From: Bacteroides sp. CAG:545
Lineage (GTDB): Bacteria > Bacteroidota > Bacteroidia > Bacteroidales > UBA932
DNA: 64,000 bases
Reading direction: 5' to 3'
Assembly: GCA_000432515.1 (NCBI GenBank)
Contig: HF996027.1
Coordinates: 49,493 to 113,492, forward strand
Shown here piece by piece: positions 1 through 9,109 of the stretch; position 1 is the stretch's first letter; every line of letters begins with the position of its first letter. The notes under the pieces are model-generated. The model worked only from the letters and a program-made list of their open reading frames with translations, was not told the origin of the DNA and searched no databases. Made by a program: the position numbers and the translations under genes.

Positions 1-336
1 TTCCTCTTCTAGGCTGAAATTCACCTCGTATGACTTTCCGGCTTCGATGTCGAGTGAGACTTTTGCGTCTTTGTACCCCACGAATGATGCTATGATGTCG
101 TGTTTTCCGACAGGGAGGTTCCTGATGGCATAATGTCCTGAGGATGAGGTCTGTATCCCGAGCTGTGTGCCGCCGACCATTACTGTGACATAGGGGAGGT
201 GTTCGCCTGTCTTCGCGTCAATGACATGACCTGAGATGCTCGCGTCTGATTGTTTGTTCTGTGCATTTGTCTGTCCGCTGAAGCATACAGCGAATGTGGC
301 CACTATGAGGGTGGTTAAAATATGTATTGATTTCAT
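1..336 (-). CDS. TonB-dependent receptor, N-terminal part (cut by window edge)
   Basis: The reading frame opens at the ATG at 336 on the minus strand and stays open to base 1, so only about 112 residues are visible. They begin with an export signal (KSIHILTTLIVATFAVCFSG, then a run ending near TNAQ). A carboxypeptidase-regulatory-like beta-sandwich domain follows: 'SGHVIDAKTGEHLPYVTV', then 'SSSGHYAIRNLPVG' and 'ASFVGYK'. This domain precedes the plug and barrel in many Bacteroidetes TonB receptors. The plug itself lies outside the window, so the substrate cannot be read. The gene sits about 100 bp downstream of a small His-rich exported protein on the same strand, and the two may share a transcript. 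A regulatory-domain protein other than a receptor remains possible. Confidence 0.7.
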   Translation of the reverse strand, partial: MKSIHILTTLIVATFAVCFSGQTNAQNKQSDASISGHVIDAKTGEHLPYVTVMVGGTQLGIQTSSSGHYAIRNLPVGKHDIIASFVGYKDAKVSLDIEAGKSYEVNFSLEEE

Positions 337-371
337 GGATTCTGTATCGTTTATGTATGAATGACATTGCA

Positions 372-395
372 CATAACCTGAAAAAAAAGGTTATG
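372..395. repeat. 8-bp inverted repeat between His-rich protein and TonB receptor genes
   Basis: CATAACCT (372-379) and AGGTTATG (388-395) form a perfect 8-bp stem around an A-rich loop (T-rich when read on the minus strand). It lies between two minus-strand genes, about 36 bp before the receptor start codon. It could be an attenuator, a processing site or a weak terminator; no T-run follows the stem on the minus strand. Confidence 0.4.
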
Positions 396-432
396 CGTTT
401 CATTTTCCAATAATGTTTGGAATGTGTTGTGG

Positions 433-768
433 TTATAACGACACAGGAGGAGCCCTCAGTCCGAGTACATGGTGAAAAACCGTCTGGACGACTTTTGGGA
501 ATGCCTGCACGGGAATGAACGAGAAACTCGGACTTTCCGCAGTGATTAATTCTGCAGGACCGCTATCCAGATAGATGTTTGCAGAGATAATCTGCAGGAA
601 CTGGATCTCAGAGGCGCTGTGGCTGTGGGCTTTTCCGCTCCATGGATGTGAATGCACGATACGTCCATCAGGTCCCTCATGGACATGGGGGAACAGGTTG
701 GTCGATGCAAAAAAGAATGCAAACAACACAAGCGCCAATGCGCTCTTGTATTTGAGATGACGTATCAA
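433..768 (-). CDS. Small exported or membrane-anchored His-rich protein
   Basis: A 111-residue protein that I do not recognise by family. Residues 9-24 form a hydrophobic segment (ALALVLFAFFFASTNL) that would act as a signal peptide or anchor. A His-rich stretch follows immediately (FPHVHEGPDGRIVHSHPW, then KAHSHS), which suggests metal binding. The only available start is TTG at 766-768, since no other Met precedes the hydrophobic segment. It is upstream of a TonB-dependent receptor on the same strand. In Bacteroidetes, small His-rich exported proteins often precede TonB receptors thought to take up metals; applying that here is inference. Confidence 0.55.
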   Translation of the reverse strand: MIRHLKYKSALALVLFAFFFASTNLFPHVHEGPDGRIVHSHPWSGKAHSHSASEIQFLQIISANIYLDSGPAELITAESPSFSFIPVQAFPKVVQTVFHHVLGLRAPPVSL

Positions 769-824
769 GCTGTCGCGAATTTAGTAATTAAAAATGAAAC
801 GACAAGACCTCCGTCGTGTATCCC

Positions 825-855
825 TTTGCGAATTTGAGCAAATCAGTTAACTTTG
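825..855 (+). promoter_or_regulatory. Bacteroidetes-type promoter for the PIF1-like helicase
   Basis: TTTG at 825-828, exactly 19 nt, then TAACTTTG at 848-855. This matches the -33 TTTG / -7 TAnnTTTG consensus of the primary sigma factor of Bacteroidetes. The helicase start codon is at 889, leaving a leader of roughly 25-30 nt. Confidence 0.7.
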
Positions 856-888
856 TTCGAGTCCGGATAACTTGTCGGATATTGAAAG

Positions 889-2631
889 ATGGAAAGAGGA
901 AATTTTGAATTGGATGTAGCCAGATTCATTGTGGAGAAAACGGATATGAGTCTGTTTCTCACTGGCAAGGCGGGGACAGGCAAGACCACGTTCCTTCGGG
1001 AGGTGGTGCGCTATACTAAAAAGAAATGTATCGTGCTGGCTCCCACCGGAATAGCCGCTGTCAATGCCGGGGCAATGACCATTCACTCCTTCTTTCAGTT
1101 CGGTCTCGGACCCTTCGTGCAGGGTGTCATTGAACCGAAATCTGATTTCAGGATCAATAAGTCTAAATTGGAACTGATACGCCATCTCCAGTTGCTGATA
1201 ATCGATGAGGTGTCAATGGTCCGGGCGGATCTGATGGACCACATTGACGTGGAACTCAGGCGCATCCGACGCAACAGCAAGCCGTTCGGCGGGGTTCAGC
1301 TCCTAATGATCGGCGACCTGCAGCAGCTCCCGCCTATTGCCCACGGCGGAGAAGATGAACTTCTGAGACAATATTACAAGACATTGTATTTCTTCAGCAG
1401 CTCGGCGCTCAAAAGCATGAAATACAGCTGCATAGAGTTGAAGAATGTCTATCGTCAGACGGACAGGCACTTCATCGACATACTGAACCATGCCAGGGAT
1501 TGCACATTGACCAGTCAGGACATTTCTGACCTCAATGCCCGTTATATTCCAGGTTTTTCGCCTAAGCCGGAAGACGGCTATATCAGGCTGATGACGCATA
1601 ACCGGCAGGTGGATTATGTCAATGAAACTGAATTGGAAAAGCTTGACAGTAAGCCATATACGTTTGTGGCCGCTGTGACAGGCACGTTTCCCGAGGAGTC
1701 ATATCCGACTGCAGACAGCCTGACATTGAAGAAGGGCGCGCAGGTGATGTTCATCAAGAATGATCCGGAACGGCGTTTCATCAACGGAACGCTCGGGGAG
1801 GTCAAGAGCATTGACAAGAACAGCATTGCCGTAAGGCTGGCAGAATCGGGGACGGTAATCGATGTCGAGCCGATGGAGTGGCAGAATATCCGATACCAGT
1901 TCGACGAGGAGAGTAAAGAGATATCATCCAAGCAGATAGGCCGTTTCAAGCAGTATCCGCTGAAGGCTGCATGGGCGATAACCGTGCACAAGAGCCAGGG
2001 ACTTACGTTCGACAAGGCCATTATCGATGTGCACGCCGCATTTTCTCCGGGCCAGGCTTATGTGGCGCTGAGCCGTTGCCGCACCTTGGACGGGCTGGTC
2101 CTGAGTTCGCCGGTTTCCGCATCTGTTTTCATGAGGGACAATGCCGTGGATGCGTATATGAACTACATCTCCAGACCCGTGGAAGAGCTCGCTTTCTCCT
2201 CTTGCTACGAATACTTTGAATATGAGAAAAAGCCTGAGCCAGAAGTGGTTGCGCCGGTGAAAAAGGTCAAGGTCAATCAAGAAAAACCTAAAAAGGAGAA
2301 AAAAGAGGAACTCCGCGATGATACCGGCAAGAAACTGAATACTTTTGAATATTCGTATTGGCTTTACAACCAATGCAATACAGTGGAGCAGATTGCCGAA
2401 AAGCGTGGACTTAATCAGAGTACGATAGAAGGTCATCTGGCACGCTACGTGGCTTCAGGAGACATTGATGTCCACGAGTTTGTAGATGGCGATACTTTGC
2501 AGAAGGTCGAAGCATATTGCATGGAACATCCCGCGGAGAAGGCATTGAAACCAATCTTCGAGCATTTCGACGCGAAGATTCCGTACGGTGTCCTACGCAT
2601 GGCCATTGCCGCTATCAGGAAAGAAATATAA
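889..2631 (+). CDS. PIF1-like/AAA-family helicase with C-terminal helix-turn-helix domain
   Basis: Superfamily 1 DNA helicase of the PIF1/RecD2 type, expected to unwind DNA in the cytoplasm using ATP. Visible motifs in order: Walker A GKAGTGKT at residues 26-33; 'APTGIAAVNAGAMTIHSFF' (motif Ia); Walker B 'LLIIDEVSM'; 'GDLQQLPP' (motif III); 'NVYRQTD' (motif IV); 'AITVHKSQGLTFD' and 'AYVALSRC' (motifs V and VI). After about residue 440 comes a Lys/Glu-rich linker, then a C-terminal domain with 'EQIAEKRGLNQSTIEGHLARY', which resembles the HTH_40/RQC-like domain often fused to this family in Bacteroidetes. The 580-residue length is normal. It is monocistronic, and its stop lies 2 bp from the convergent LacI-type gene. 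Confidence 0.9.
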   Translation: MERGNFELDVARFIVEKTDMSLFLTGKAGTGKTTFLREVVRYTKKKCIVLAPTGIAAVNAGAMTIHSFFQFGLGPFVQGVIEPKSDFRINKSKLELIRHLQLLIIDEVSMVRADLMDHIDVELRRIRRNSKPFGGVQLLMIGDLQQLPPIAHGGEDELLRQYYKTLYFFSSSALKSMKYSCIELKNVYRQTDRHFIDILNHARDCTLTSQDISDLNARYIPGFSPKPEDGYIRLMTHNRQVDYVNETELEKLDSKPYTFVAAVTGTFPEESYPTADSLTLKKGAQVMFIKNDPERRFINGTLGEVKSIDKNSIAVRLAESGTVIDVEPMEWQNIRYQFDEESKEISSKQIGRFKQYPLKAAWAITVHKSQGLTFDKAIIDVHAAFSPGQAYVALSRCRTLDGLVLSSPVSASVFMRDNAVDAYMNYISRPVEELAFSSCYEYFEYEKKPEPEVVAPVKKVKVNQEKPKKEKKEELRDDTGKKLNTFEYSYWLYNQCNTVEQIAEKRGLNQSTIEGHLARYVASGDIDVHEFVDGDTLQKVEAYCMEHPAEKALKPIFEHFDAKIPYGVLRMAIAAIRKEI

Positions 2632-2633
2632 AT

Positions 2634-3641
2634 TTACAATAGACCTACTGACGCTCCGGTGATCAGGGTTGGAGACAACTCTATCTGAGTGGTGCTGCGC
2701 TCTCCGGATGAGATGCATTCGAACAGGAGCTTTGTGGCAAGTTTGCCCATTTCTTCGGTGGGTTGTCCAATGCGTGTAATCGCCGGGGTCATGTAGTCCA
2801 TATAGATATTATTGTCGAACGCTACCAATGAAATATCTTCGGGTATTTTCAATCCTGCCTCGCGGATTGCCCGGAATGCTCCGAGCATTATGGTATTGCT
2901 CAGGGCAAAAATCGCTGTCGGCCTGTCTGTCTTGTTCAGAAGAAGCTTGGTTTCCAGATAACCGTTTTGGATTGAAAAATCATTGCCCACTACCAGAGCC
3001 TTGTCTTTGATGCCGGCCTTGTCCAATGCAGCCAAGTATCCTGCCACTCGCTTCTTGTTCGGCAGGGAATTGACCACTCCTTGGATGCATGCTATGTTGG
3101 AATGCCCATTCATTATCAATAAGTTGATGGCATCGATTCCTCCCAGGTAATTGTTTGTGGTGATGTACGGCAGCATTGAATTTGAGAAATAACGGTCAAT
3201 GAGAATTACCGGGATGAATTTCCGGTTGATTTCCTCAAAAAGTGACGGGTCGTCGCCGCATGGAACCGCAATGATGCCGTCCACTTGTCTGGACATAAGG
3301 GAGGAAATGCCGTCTTTTTCCAGTTCCGGGCTTTCTGCAGAGTCCAGGACGATAGTGGTGTAGTTCCTGTGCCGGGCTTCCTCGATTACTGAACTAGCAA
3401 TGTCGGCAAAGTAAGGGTTCGCTACGGAAGGCAGCATCAGGCCGATGGTGTTTGTGCGGTTTGTCCTGAGATTTTGCGCAACAAGATTTGGAAAATAATT
3501 GTTTTCCCTGGCTGCTGTCAAGATTTTTTCTCTGGTCTCAGGACTGATTCTATGCTGGTCAGCCTTTCCGCTGAGAACTCTGGATATGGTCGTTATTGAA
3601 AATCCGGTCTTTGCCGCAAGGCCTGCAAGTGTCTCTTTCAT
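2634..3641 (-). CDS. LacI-family transcriptional regulator
   Basis: A 335-residue sugar-responsive repressor. The N-terminal HTH reads 'LAGLAAKTGFSITTISRVLSG', and the hinge motif follows. Residues from about 60 on form a periplasmic-binding-protein-like fold ('TIGLMLPSVANPYFADI', 'DGIIAVPC', 'SNTIMLGAFRAIREAGLKIPEDISLVAFD'). I place the start at the Met at 3641 because the LacI HTH must be near the N-terminus; an upstream in-frame Met at 3734 would add 31 unrelated residues and lies inside the operator region. It diverges from the ribokinase-permease-SusC/D locus and very likely controls it, in the position of the regulator of the Bacteroides thetaiotaomicron ribose locus. The effector (ribose or a derivative) is inferred from neighbours only. 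Confidence 0.9.
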   Translation of the reverse strand: MKETLAGLAAKTGFSITTISRVLSGKADQHRISPETREKILTAARENNYFPNLVAQNLRTNRTNTIGLMLPSVANPYFADIASSVIEEARHRNYTTIVLDSAESPELEKDGISSLMSRQVDGIIAVPCGDDPSLFEEINRKFIPVILIDRYFSNSMLPYITTNNYLGGIDAINLLIMNGHSNIACIQGVVNSLPNKKRVAGYLAALDKAGIKDKALVVGNDFSIQNGYLETKLLLNKTDRPTAIFALSNTIMLGAFRAIREAGLKIPEDISLVAFDNNIYMDYMTPAITRIGQPTEEMGKLATKLLFECISSGERSTTQIELSPTLITGASVGLL

Positions 3642-3691
3642 ATTGGAATCTTTTTTAGTGCTTGGCGCAAATATATGAAAATATAGCGCAA

Positions 3692-3709
3692 TATTGAATC
3701 GTTTTTGCG
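3692..3709. promoter_or_regulatory. Operator-like site O2 proximal to the LacI-type regulator gene
   Basis: AATCGTTTT at 3697-3705 is the exact reverse complement of the core AAAACGATT found at 3785-3793. A central CG step with flanking GC-ends (GCGC nearby) fits LacI-family operators. It lies 55-70 bp upstream of the regulator start codon, so it could serve autoregulation or loop formation with the second site. Confidence 0.45.
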
Positions 3710-3774
3710 CAGGAAATTTGCGAAAGTAAGGCAAAATAGTAGCGAAAATGCGAATTTTCTTTGCGCAATGCCCG

Positions 3775-3798
3775 TATATTTGCTAAAACGATTGCGCA
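3775..3798 (+). promoter_or_regulatory. Promoter overlapped by LacI-type operator O1
   Basis: TATATTTG at 3775-3782 matches the Bacteroidetes -7 element. Overlapping its end is TGCTAAAACGATTGCGCA (3781-3798), an imperfect palindrome about a central CG (12 of 18 positions symmetric), the usual shape of a LacI-family operator. A repressor bound here would cover the transcription start of the ribokinase locus. No clear TTTG lies 19 nt upstream, so the promoter may need activation or be intrinsically weak. Confidence 0.5.
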
Positions 3799-3843
3799 TA
3801 GTGACAATGCTGCACTACGTTCAAGTATCACATTATTTTATTA

Positions 3844-4773
3844 ATGACACAACTGATGACAAGTAAAAAGATTCTGGTAATCGGAAGCAGCAATACCGAC
3901 ATGTCAGTGAAATCAATCAAACTTCCAAAGCCCGGAGAGACGGTACTGGGAGATGACTTTCGCATGGGCCCCGGAGGAAAGGGTGCCAATCAGGCGGTTG
4001 CTGCCAGAAGATTAGGTGGAGACGTATCCTTCATATGTAAGCTGGGCAAGGATATGTTCGGTGAAAAAGCATTGGAACATTACCGCTCATGCGGCCTGGA
4101 TGTCTCGCGCATCCTTTACTCCGACAAACCCTCCGGAATAGCATTGATAACAGTCGATTCGCTCGCAGAGAACTCTATAGTCGTGGCATCGGGCGCCAAT
4201 GCGGACATCACTCCAGAAGACATCGACGCTTCTGCAGATATAATAAGGAGCGCCGGGATGCTCCTCCTTCAATTGGAAATTCCAATGCCCGCCGTCGTGC
4301 GTGCTGCAGAAATAGCCCATGAGTCCGGCGTAAAAGTCGTCCTCAACCCGGCCCCCGCCACGAAGCTCCCCGAGGAACTTCTGCGGTGTGTCTCGATATT
4401 GATACCTAATGAAACTGAGGCATCTGCAATCTCTGGCATTGACATAACTGATCTCAAGACAGCCGGCAAGGCGGCTAATCTATTGAAGAGTAAAGGTGTC
4501 CGCGAGATTATTATCACAATGGGCTCCCGGGGTTCAGTTGTCTGTGACGGAGAGACTACCTTTATTCCGGCCAGGAAGGTCAATGCCGTGGATACGACTG
4601 CGGCTGGGGATACGTTCTGTGGCGGCGTTTGCGTGGCATTGTCCGAAGGGAAGGATATTTATGATGCAGTCCGTTTTGCTACAGTTGCTTCTTCTATCGC
4701 CGTCCAGCGTCCCGGGGCACAGGATTCAGTTCCGTCAAGACAGGAAGTGGATTATATAATGAATAACATTTAA
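3844..4773 (+). CDS. rbsK: Ribokinase (PfkB family)
   Basis: Phosphorylates D-ribose to ribose 5-phosphate with ATP in the cytoplasm. The 309 residues carry PfkB signature 1 ('GPGGKGANQAVAARRLGG', about residue 42 on) and signature 2 with the catalytic Asp ('DTTAAGDTFCGG', near residue 250). The GGKGANQA form and overall length are those of ribokinase rather than fructokinase or adenosine kinase. Translation could begin at Met1 or at Met5 (MTSKKILV), which better fits the family N-terminus. It is first in the locus, 11 bp before the permease gene, and downstream of the LacI-type operator. Confidence 0.88.
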   Translation: MTQLMTSKKILVIGSSNTDMSVKSIKLPKPGETVLGDDFRMGPGGKGANQAVAARRLGGDVSFICKLGKDMFGEKALEHYRSCGLDVSRILYSDKPSGIALITVDSLAENSIVVASGANADITPEDIDASADIIRSAGMLLLQLEIPMPAVVRAAEIAHESGVKVVLNPAPATKLPEELLRCVSILIPNETEASAISGIDITDLKTAGKAANLLKSKGVREIIITMGSRGSVVCDGETTFIPARKVNAVDTTAAGDTFCGGVCVALSEGKDIYDAVRFATVASSIAVQRPGAQDSVPSRQEVDYIMNNI

Positions 4774-4784
4774 TATTTACTGCT

Positions 4785-5798
4785 ATGTTTATCGTCAACA
4801 GTTATTCCCTTGCTGTGGTTTTCTGCTTCATCACCATGATGTGCTGGGGCTCGTGGGGAAATACACAGAAATTGGCATCCAAGAGTTGGAGATATGAACT
4901 CTTCTACTGGGATTACGTAATCGGTATGCTGCTTTTCTCGCTTGTCATATCGTTTACGATGGGAAGCTTCGGTCAGGAGGGTCGCCCGTTCCTCGAGGAC
5001 CTCGCTCAGGTCAAGATGTCCAATGTCTTGAGCGTAATCATCGGAGGCGTTATTTTCAATGCTTCGAATATCCTGCTTTCCGCATCGACATCCATCGCCG
5101 GCTTGTCTGTGGCGTTCCCGCTCGGAGTAGGATTGTCCCTAGTCTTGGGAGTTATAATAAATTATATAGGTGCGCCTAAGGGTGATCCGGTGGTTCTGTT
5201 CATCGGTGTCGCACTCATCGTGGTAGCCATCATCTGTAACGGTATAGCATCAGGAAAAGTCCAGAAGTCATCTGACGAAGACAAGGCAGCCAGCCGTAAA
5301 GGCATCATGCTGGCAATCGTAGCCGGCGTGCTGATGTCCCTGTTCTACAGATTTGTGGCCAAGGCTATGGATCTCAATGATTTCGCGCATCCTGCAGAAG
5401 GAATGCTCACTCCATATAGCGCTATCTTCATCTTCAGCGTGGGCGTGTTCCTCAGCAACTTCATTTTCAACACATTCGTGATGCGTCATCCGTTTGTGGG
5501 CGAGCCTGTTTCCTACAAGGCATATTTCAGCGGCTCACTTAAAACTCATCTAGTAGGTGTTCTCGGCGGTGCTATCTGGTGTCTCGGTACAGCGTTCAGC
5601 TACATCGCTTCAGGCAAGGCCGGAGCAGCCGTATCCTACGCATTGGGACAGGGCGCTCCTATGATTGCAGCGATTTGGGGTGTGTTCATCTGGAAAGAAT
5701 TCAAAGGCGGCTCCAAGAGCGTTTACGGACTGCTCTCCGTCATGTTCCTGTTCTTCATAGCCGGCCTCGGCTGCATAATAGTTTCAGGAGGAAACTGA
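4785..5798 (+). CDS. GRP/RhaT-like sugar permease (drug/metabolite transporter superfamily)
   Basis: A 337-residue inner-membrane protein with about ten hydrophobic segments (for example AVVFCFITMMCWGSWGN, VVLFIGVALIVVAIICNGIA, LSVMFLFFIAGLGCIIVSGG). The N-terminal 'MCWGSWGNTQKL' and the repeated small-residue helices resemble the glucose/ribose porter and RhaT families. Its place between ribokinase and SusC suggests it imports ribose from the periplasm after extracellular or periplasmic release. A permease of this kind sits in the ribose locus of B. thetaiotaomicron. Substrate is inferred from context. Confidence 0.75.
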   Translation: MFIVNSYSLAVVFCFITMMCWGSWGNTQKLASKSWRYELFYWDYVIGMLLFSLVISFTMGSFGQEGRPFLEDLAQVKMSNVLSVIIGGVIFNASNILLSASTSIAGLSVAFPLGVGLSLVLGVIINYIGAPKGDPVVLFIGVALIVVAIICNGIASGKVQKSSDEDKAASRKGIMLAIVAGVLMSLFYRFVAKAMDLNDFAHPAEGMLTPYSAIFIFSVGVFLSNFIFNTFVMRHPFVGEPVSYKAYFSGSLKTHLVGVLGGAIWCLGTAFSYIASGKAGAAVSYALGQGAPMIAAIWGVFIWKEFKGGSKSVYGLLSVMFLFFIAGLGCIIVSGGN

Positions 5799-5846
5799 TG
5801 TCGGGTGCAATTAAGAGATATAATCATCAAATAAAATAAGAACTGT

Positions 5847-8800
5847 ATGAGGAAATTATTACTCATGTTACTAAGCTTCACAATGGTTTCATTGATAGCT
5901 ATAGGACAATCGCGGACAGCGTTTGATTTATCAGGAAAGGTAATTGCAAACCGCGATGGTGATCCGGTTGTAGGCGCTTTCGTATATGTAGAAGGCAGTA
6001 AGAATGCTACTTCTACAGACAATGCGGGACACTTTTCAATAAAAGTTCTGCCTTCTCAAAAAATTATTGTCTCAATGATTGGTTTCAAGAACAAAACCAT
6101 AGTTGTCGGCAATCAAAACAACATTGAAATAGCACTTGACGAAGACAACTATCTGGATGAAGTGGTAGTAGTGGGTTATGGTACACAGAGAAGAAAAGAC
6201 CTCGTCGGAGCTGTTGAGCAAATCAAGGGCGAAACCCTGAATACTAGAGCCAATTCCGGTGCCGTACGCGCTTTACAAGGTCAGATACCAGGATTGACAT
6301 TGGAATTTCGTGATGGAAAACCTAATCATTCGGCGTCATTGAATGTTCGTGGAGCTACCCAAAGTATCGGTTCAGGCGGTTCTACATTGGTACTTGTCGA
6401 TGGTGTCGAGAGCGGCCTTGACAATGTCATTCCTGAAGACATCGAAACCATTACCGTTCTTAAAGATGCCTCTTCATGTGCAATATATGGTGCACGAGGA
6501 GCATTCGGAGTCATACTCGTGACGACCAAGAGCCCTTCGGCTGGCAAAGCCGTCGTAAAATATAACGGTTCAGTCAGTATCTTGTCCAATACCGTCAAGT
6601 ATGATTATGTTACGGATCCCGTATATTGGACAGAGCAGGCTTTGGCCAGCTACGAAGGTTGCTATGGCACAACTCCAACCGGATTCAACAACTTGTTCCC
6701 GTATTCGGATTCATGGTTTAGAGAACTCAGGAAGAGATATCTTGACCCTACATATGAATACTATCACGAATCCGTAGGTGTCGGGAGTGATGGAAAATAT
6801 CAGTATTATGGAAATACGGACTGGTTTAGGCTTCTGTATAAGGACCACACCTACAATACTCAGCATGATTTGAACGTAAGTGGGGGCTCCGATAAGGTCA
6901 GATATTCTGTATCCGGTAAATTTTTTGATCAGAAAGGAATATACAATACTGATTATGACCACTATTGGAAAGCAAATGTTCATGCAAAGGTTGTCGCAAA
7001 TGTCAAGAAGTGGTGGACAATGGAGAATGATCTCAATTTTTATAGGACATACTACAAACAGCCGGTCTTATTCCAAATTGAACAGAATGTAAAAGGCCAG
7101 ATTGAACATCAGGCCTATCCGATGACTGTCCCATATAATCCTGACGGTAGTTTTACTGATGCCGCTGTATGCGTGGGGTATTCCGCATTCAAGACGGGAT
7201 TAAGCTACCAATTGGATGAAGCGTTCAAACTTGGTGATACTTTTACCAATACGTTCCATATCGTCAAGGATGTTCTTGATTTCAAGACATCATTGTCATA
7301 TGCTTTCAATCAGTCAACTAGAAATAGAAAAACGAATATCTACTCCTTCAAGAATGGCCCGAATATAGAATCTTCACGTCCGTCATGGGATTCATATGAG
7401 GAGTTGTGGACGCGTCAGGAATATATCAAGGAAGAAGGTTTCTTTACCTTTACTCCAAGACTTAAGCCTGTGCATACTTTCAAATTGACCGCTGGCTATA
7501 ACATTGAGTCCCTAAAGAAACATGGAACGGTGGGGTTGGAGAGAAATCTCATCCGCGAAGATAAAGCCAATTTCAATTTGACGGAAGCCGACGTGTATTA
7601 CCTGAATGATTACGGCAGTCTCGATTGGTCATTTATAGGTTTTTTTGGCAGAGTCAATTATAATTTGAAAGACAGATACTTGTTCGAAGCAAGTGCCCGT
7701 TACGATGGATCTTCCAAGTTCCCTGCGAGCTCAAGATGGGGAGTGTTCCCTTCGGCGTCATTTGGCTATAGACTGTCAGAGGAAAAATTCATGACTTGGG
7801 CAAAACCATGGTTGACGAACATGAAGTTTCGCCTTTCGGCAGGTACTCTTGGAAATGGGGCAGTTGCAGCATACGCATATACCCAGAATATGTCAATCAG
7901 TCAGTCAACTGTGTACATCGACGGAAAGAAGGTCAATACTACAAGCGCGCCAGCTCCAATTCCTGATGGGCTGACTTGGGAAAAGGCTACCACCTATGAT
8001 GTTGGCTTGGATATGGATTTTCTGGATGGAAGATTGTCCTTTGTCGGAGATTTGTATAAAAAGAAAACCGTGGATATGTTTACGGTAGGAAAGACTCTCC
8101 CTGCGGTATATGGCAACAACGCCCCAAAAGGCAATTATGCTGATATGACAACCAATGGTTGGGAACTCAGTCTTGGCTGGAGAGATACATTCAAGGCAGG
8201 TTCGAAGAATTTCTCATATGGCATCAAAGCAATGTTATGGGATAGCAGATCCTTTATAGACAAGTATAATAATGAGACAAAGTTATTGACAGACTACTAC
8301 GAAGGAATGGAACTTGGTGAAATCTGGGGTATGCATGTTGTCGGCTTGTTTGAAAGCGATGCAGAGGTAGCCTCATGGGCGGATCAAAGTACCTTTTTCA
8401 CGCAAAACAGACGTGGCAACAAATTCGAACCTGGAGATTTGAAATTCGAGGATGCAAATGAAGATAATTTCATCAATTACGGTAAAAACACAAAGGATGA
8501 TCCGGGAGATATGAAGATTATCGGTAATACCAACCCGAGATATTGTTATGGTATCAATCTCAATGCATCGTGGAACGGTATTGGTCTCAGTATATTTTTC
8601 CAAGGTGTTGGAAAACGTGATTGGTATCCAAGTGTAAACTCCGGTATGTTCTGGGGAAAATACGCAAGGCCATATTCAATGATGCCTAAATCGCAAATTG
8701 GAAATCAATGGACAAAAGAGGATCCTGATCCCGATGCTTTCTGGCCTAAGCTTTCTTCATACATGGCAACAGATAAAAAGGGGACATTGACAAAGGTTCC

Positions 8801-9098
8801 AAATGACAGATTCCTTGTGAATGCTGCTTATTGCAGATTGAAGAACATTACTCTTGACTATACTTTCCCGAAGAAGATTGTCGAAAAAATGAAAAATGAT
8901 GGGCTAAGGGTTTATGTCTCGGGAGACAATTTGTTGACCTTCACTCCGATGCGTAAATGGACCACGACATTTGACCCTGAGGTCATATCTTCAGGAGATT
9001 CAGATTTCAACGGTATATATAACTCACAAGGAAAAGCAGACGGCTACAGTTATCCTATGCTCAAATCTGTTACATTTGGCGTCAATCTTACATTTTAG
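5847..9098 (+). CDS. SusC/RagA-type TonB-linked outer-membrane transporter
   Basis: A 1083-residue outer-membrane porin that works with its SusD partner to import oligomers or nucleosides using TonB energy. Residues 1-20 are a signal peptide ending near 'IAIGQ'. A carboxypeptidase-regulatory-like domain spans roughly 27-105 ('SGKVIANRDGDPVVGAFVYV'), followed by the SusC plug start 'DEVVVVGYGTQRRKDLVGAV' and the plug hallmark 'DVETITVLKDASS'-like segment ('EDIETITVLKDASSCAIYGARGA'). The remainder is beta-barrel and ends in the aromatic terminus 'VNLTF'. There is no STN domain, so control by the LacI-type protein rather than an ECF sigma factor is consistent. SusD begins 11 bp downstream. Confidence 0.93.
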   Translation: MRKLLLMLLSFTMVSLIAIGQSRTAFDLSGKVIANRDGDPVVGAFVYVEGSKNATSTDNAGHFSIKVLPSQKIIVSMIGFKNKTIVVGNQNNIEIALDEDNYLDEVVVVGYGTQRRKDLVGAVEQIKGETLNTRANSGAVRALQGQIPGLTLEFRDGKPNHSASLNVRGATQSIGSGGSTLVLVDGVESGLDNVIPEDIETITVLKDASSCAIYGARGAFGVILVTTKSPSAGKAVVKYNGSVSILSNTVKYDYVTDPVYWTEQALASYEGCYGTTPTGFNNLFPYSDSWFRELRKRYLDPTYEYYHESVGVGSDGKYQYYGNTDWFRLLYKDHTYNTQHDLNVSGGSDKVRYSVSGKFFDQKGIYNTDYDHYWKANVHAKVVANVKKWWTMENDLNFYRTYYKQPVLFQIEQNVKGQIEHQAYPMTVPYNPDGSFTDAAVCVGYSAFKTGLSYQLDEAFKLGDTFTNTFHIVKDVLDFKTSLSYAFNQSTRNRKTNIYSFKNGPNIESSRPSWDSYEELWTRQEYIKEEGFFTFTPRLKPVHTFKLTAGYNIESLKKHGTVGLERNLIREDKANFNLTEADVYYLNDYGSLDWSFIGFFGRVNYNLKDRYLFEASARYDGSSKFPASSRWGVFPSASFGYRLSEEKFMTWAKPWLTNMKFRLSAGTLGNGAVAAYAYTQNMSISQSTVYIDGKKVNTTSAPAPIPDGLTWEKATTYDVGLDMDFLDGRLSFVGDLYKKKTVDMFTVGKTLPAVYGNNAPKGNYADMTTNGWELSLGWRDTFKAGSKNFSYGIKAMLWDSRSFIDKYNNETKLLTDYYEGMELGEIWGMHVVGLFESDAEVASWADQSTFFTQNRRGNKFEPGDLKFEDANEDNFINYGKNTKDDPGDMKIIGNTNPRYCYGINLNASWNGIGLSIFFQGVGKRDWYPSVNSGMFWGKYARPYSMMPKSQIGNQWTKEDPDPDAFWPKLSSYMATDKKGTLTKVPNDRFLVNAAYCRLKNITLDYTFPKKIVEKMKNDGLRVYVSGDNLLTFTPMRKWTTTFDPEVISSGDSDFNGIYNSQGKADGYSYPMLKSVTFGVNLTF

Positions 9099-9109
9099 AA
9101 TAAATCCAT

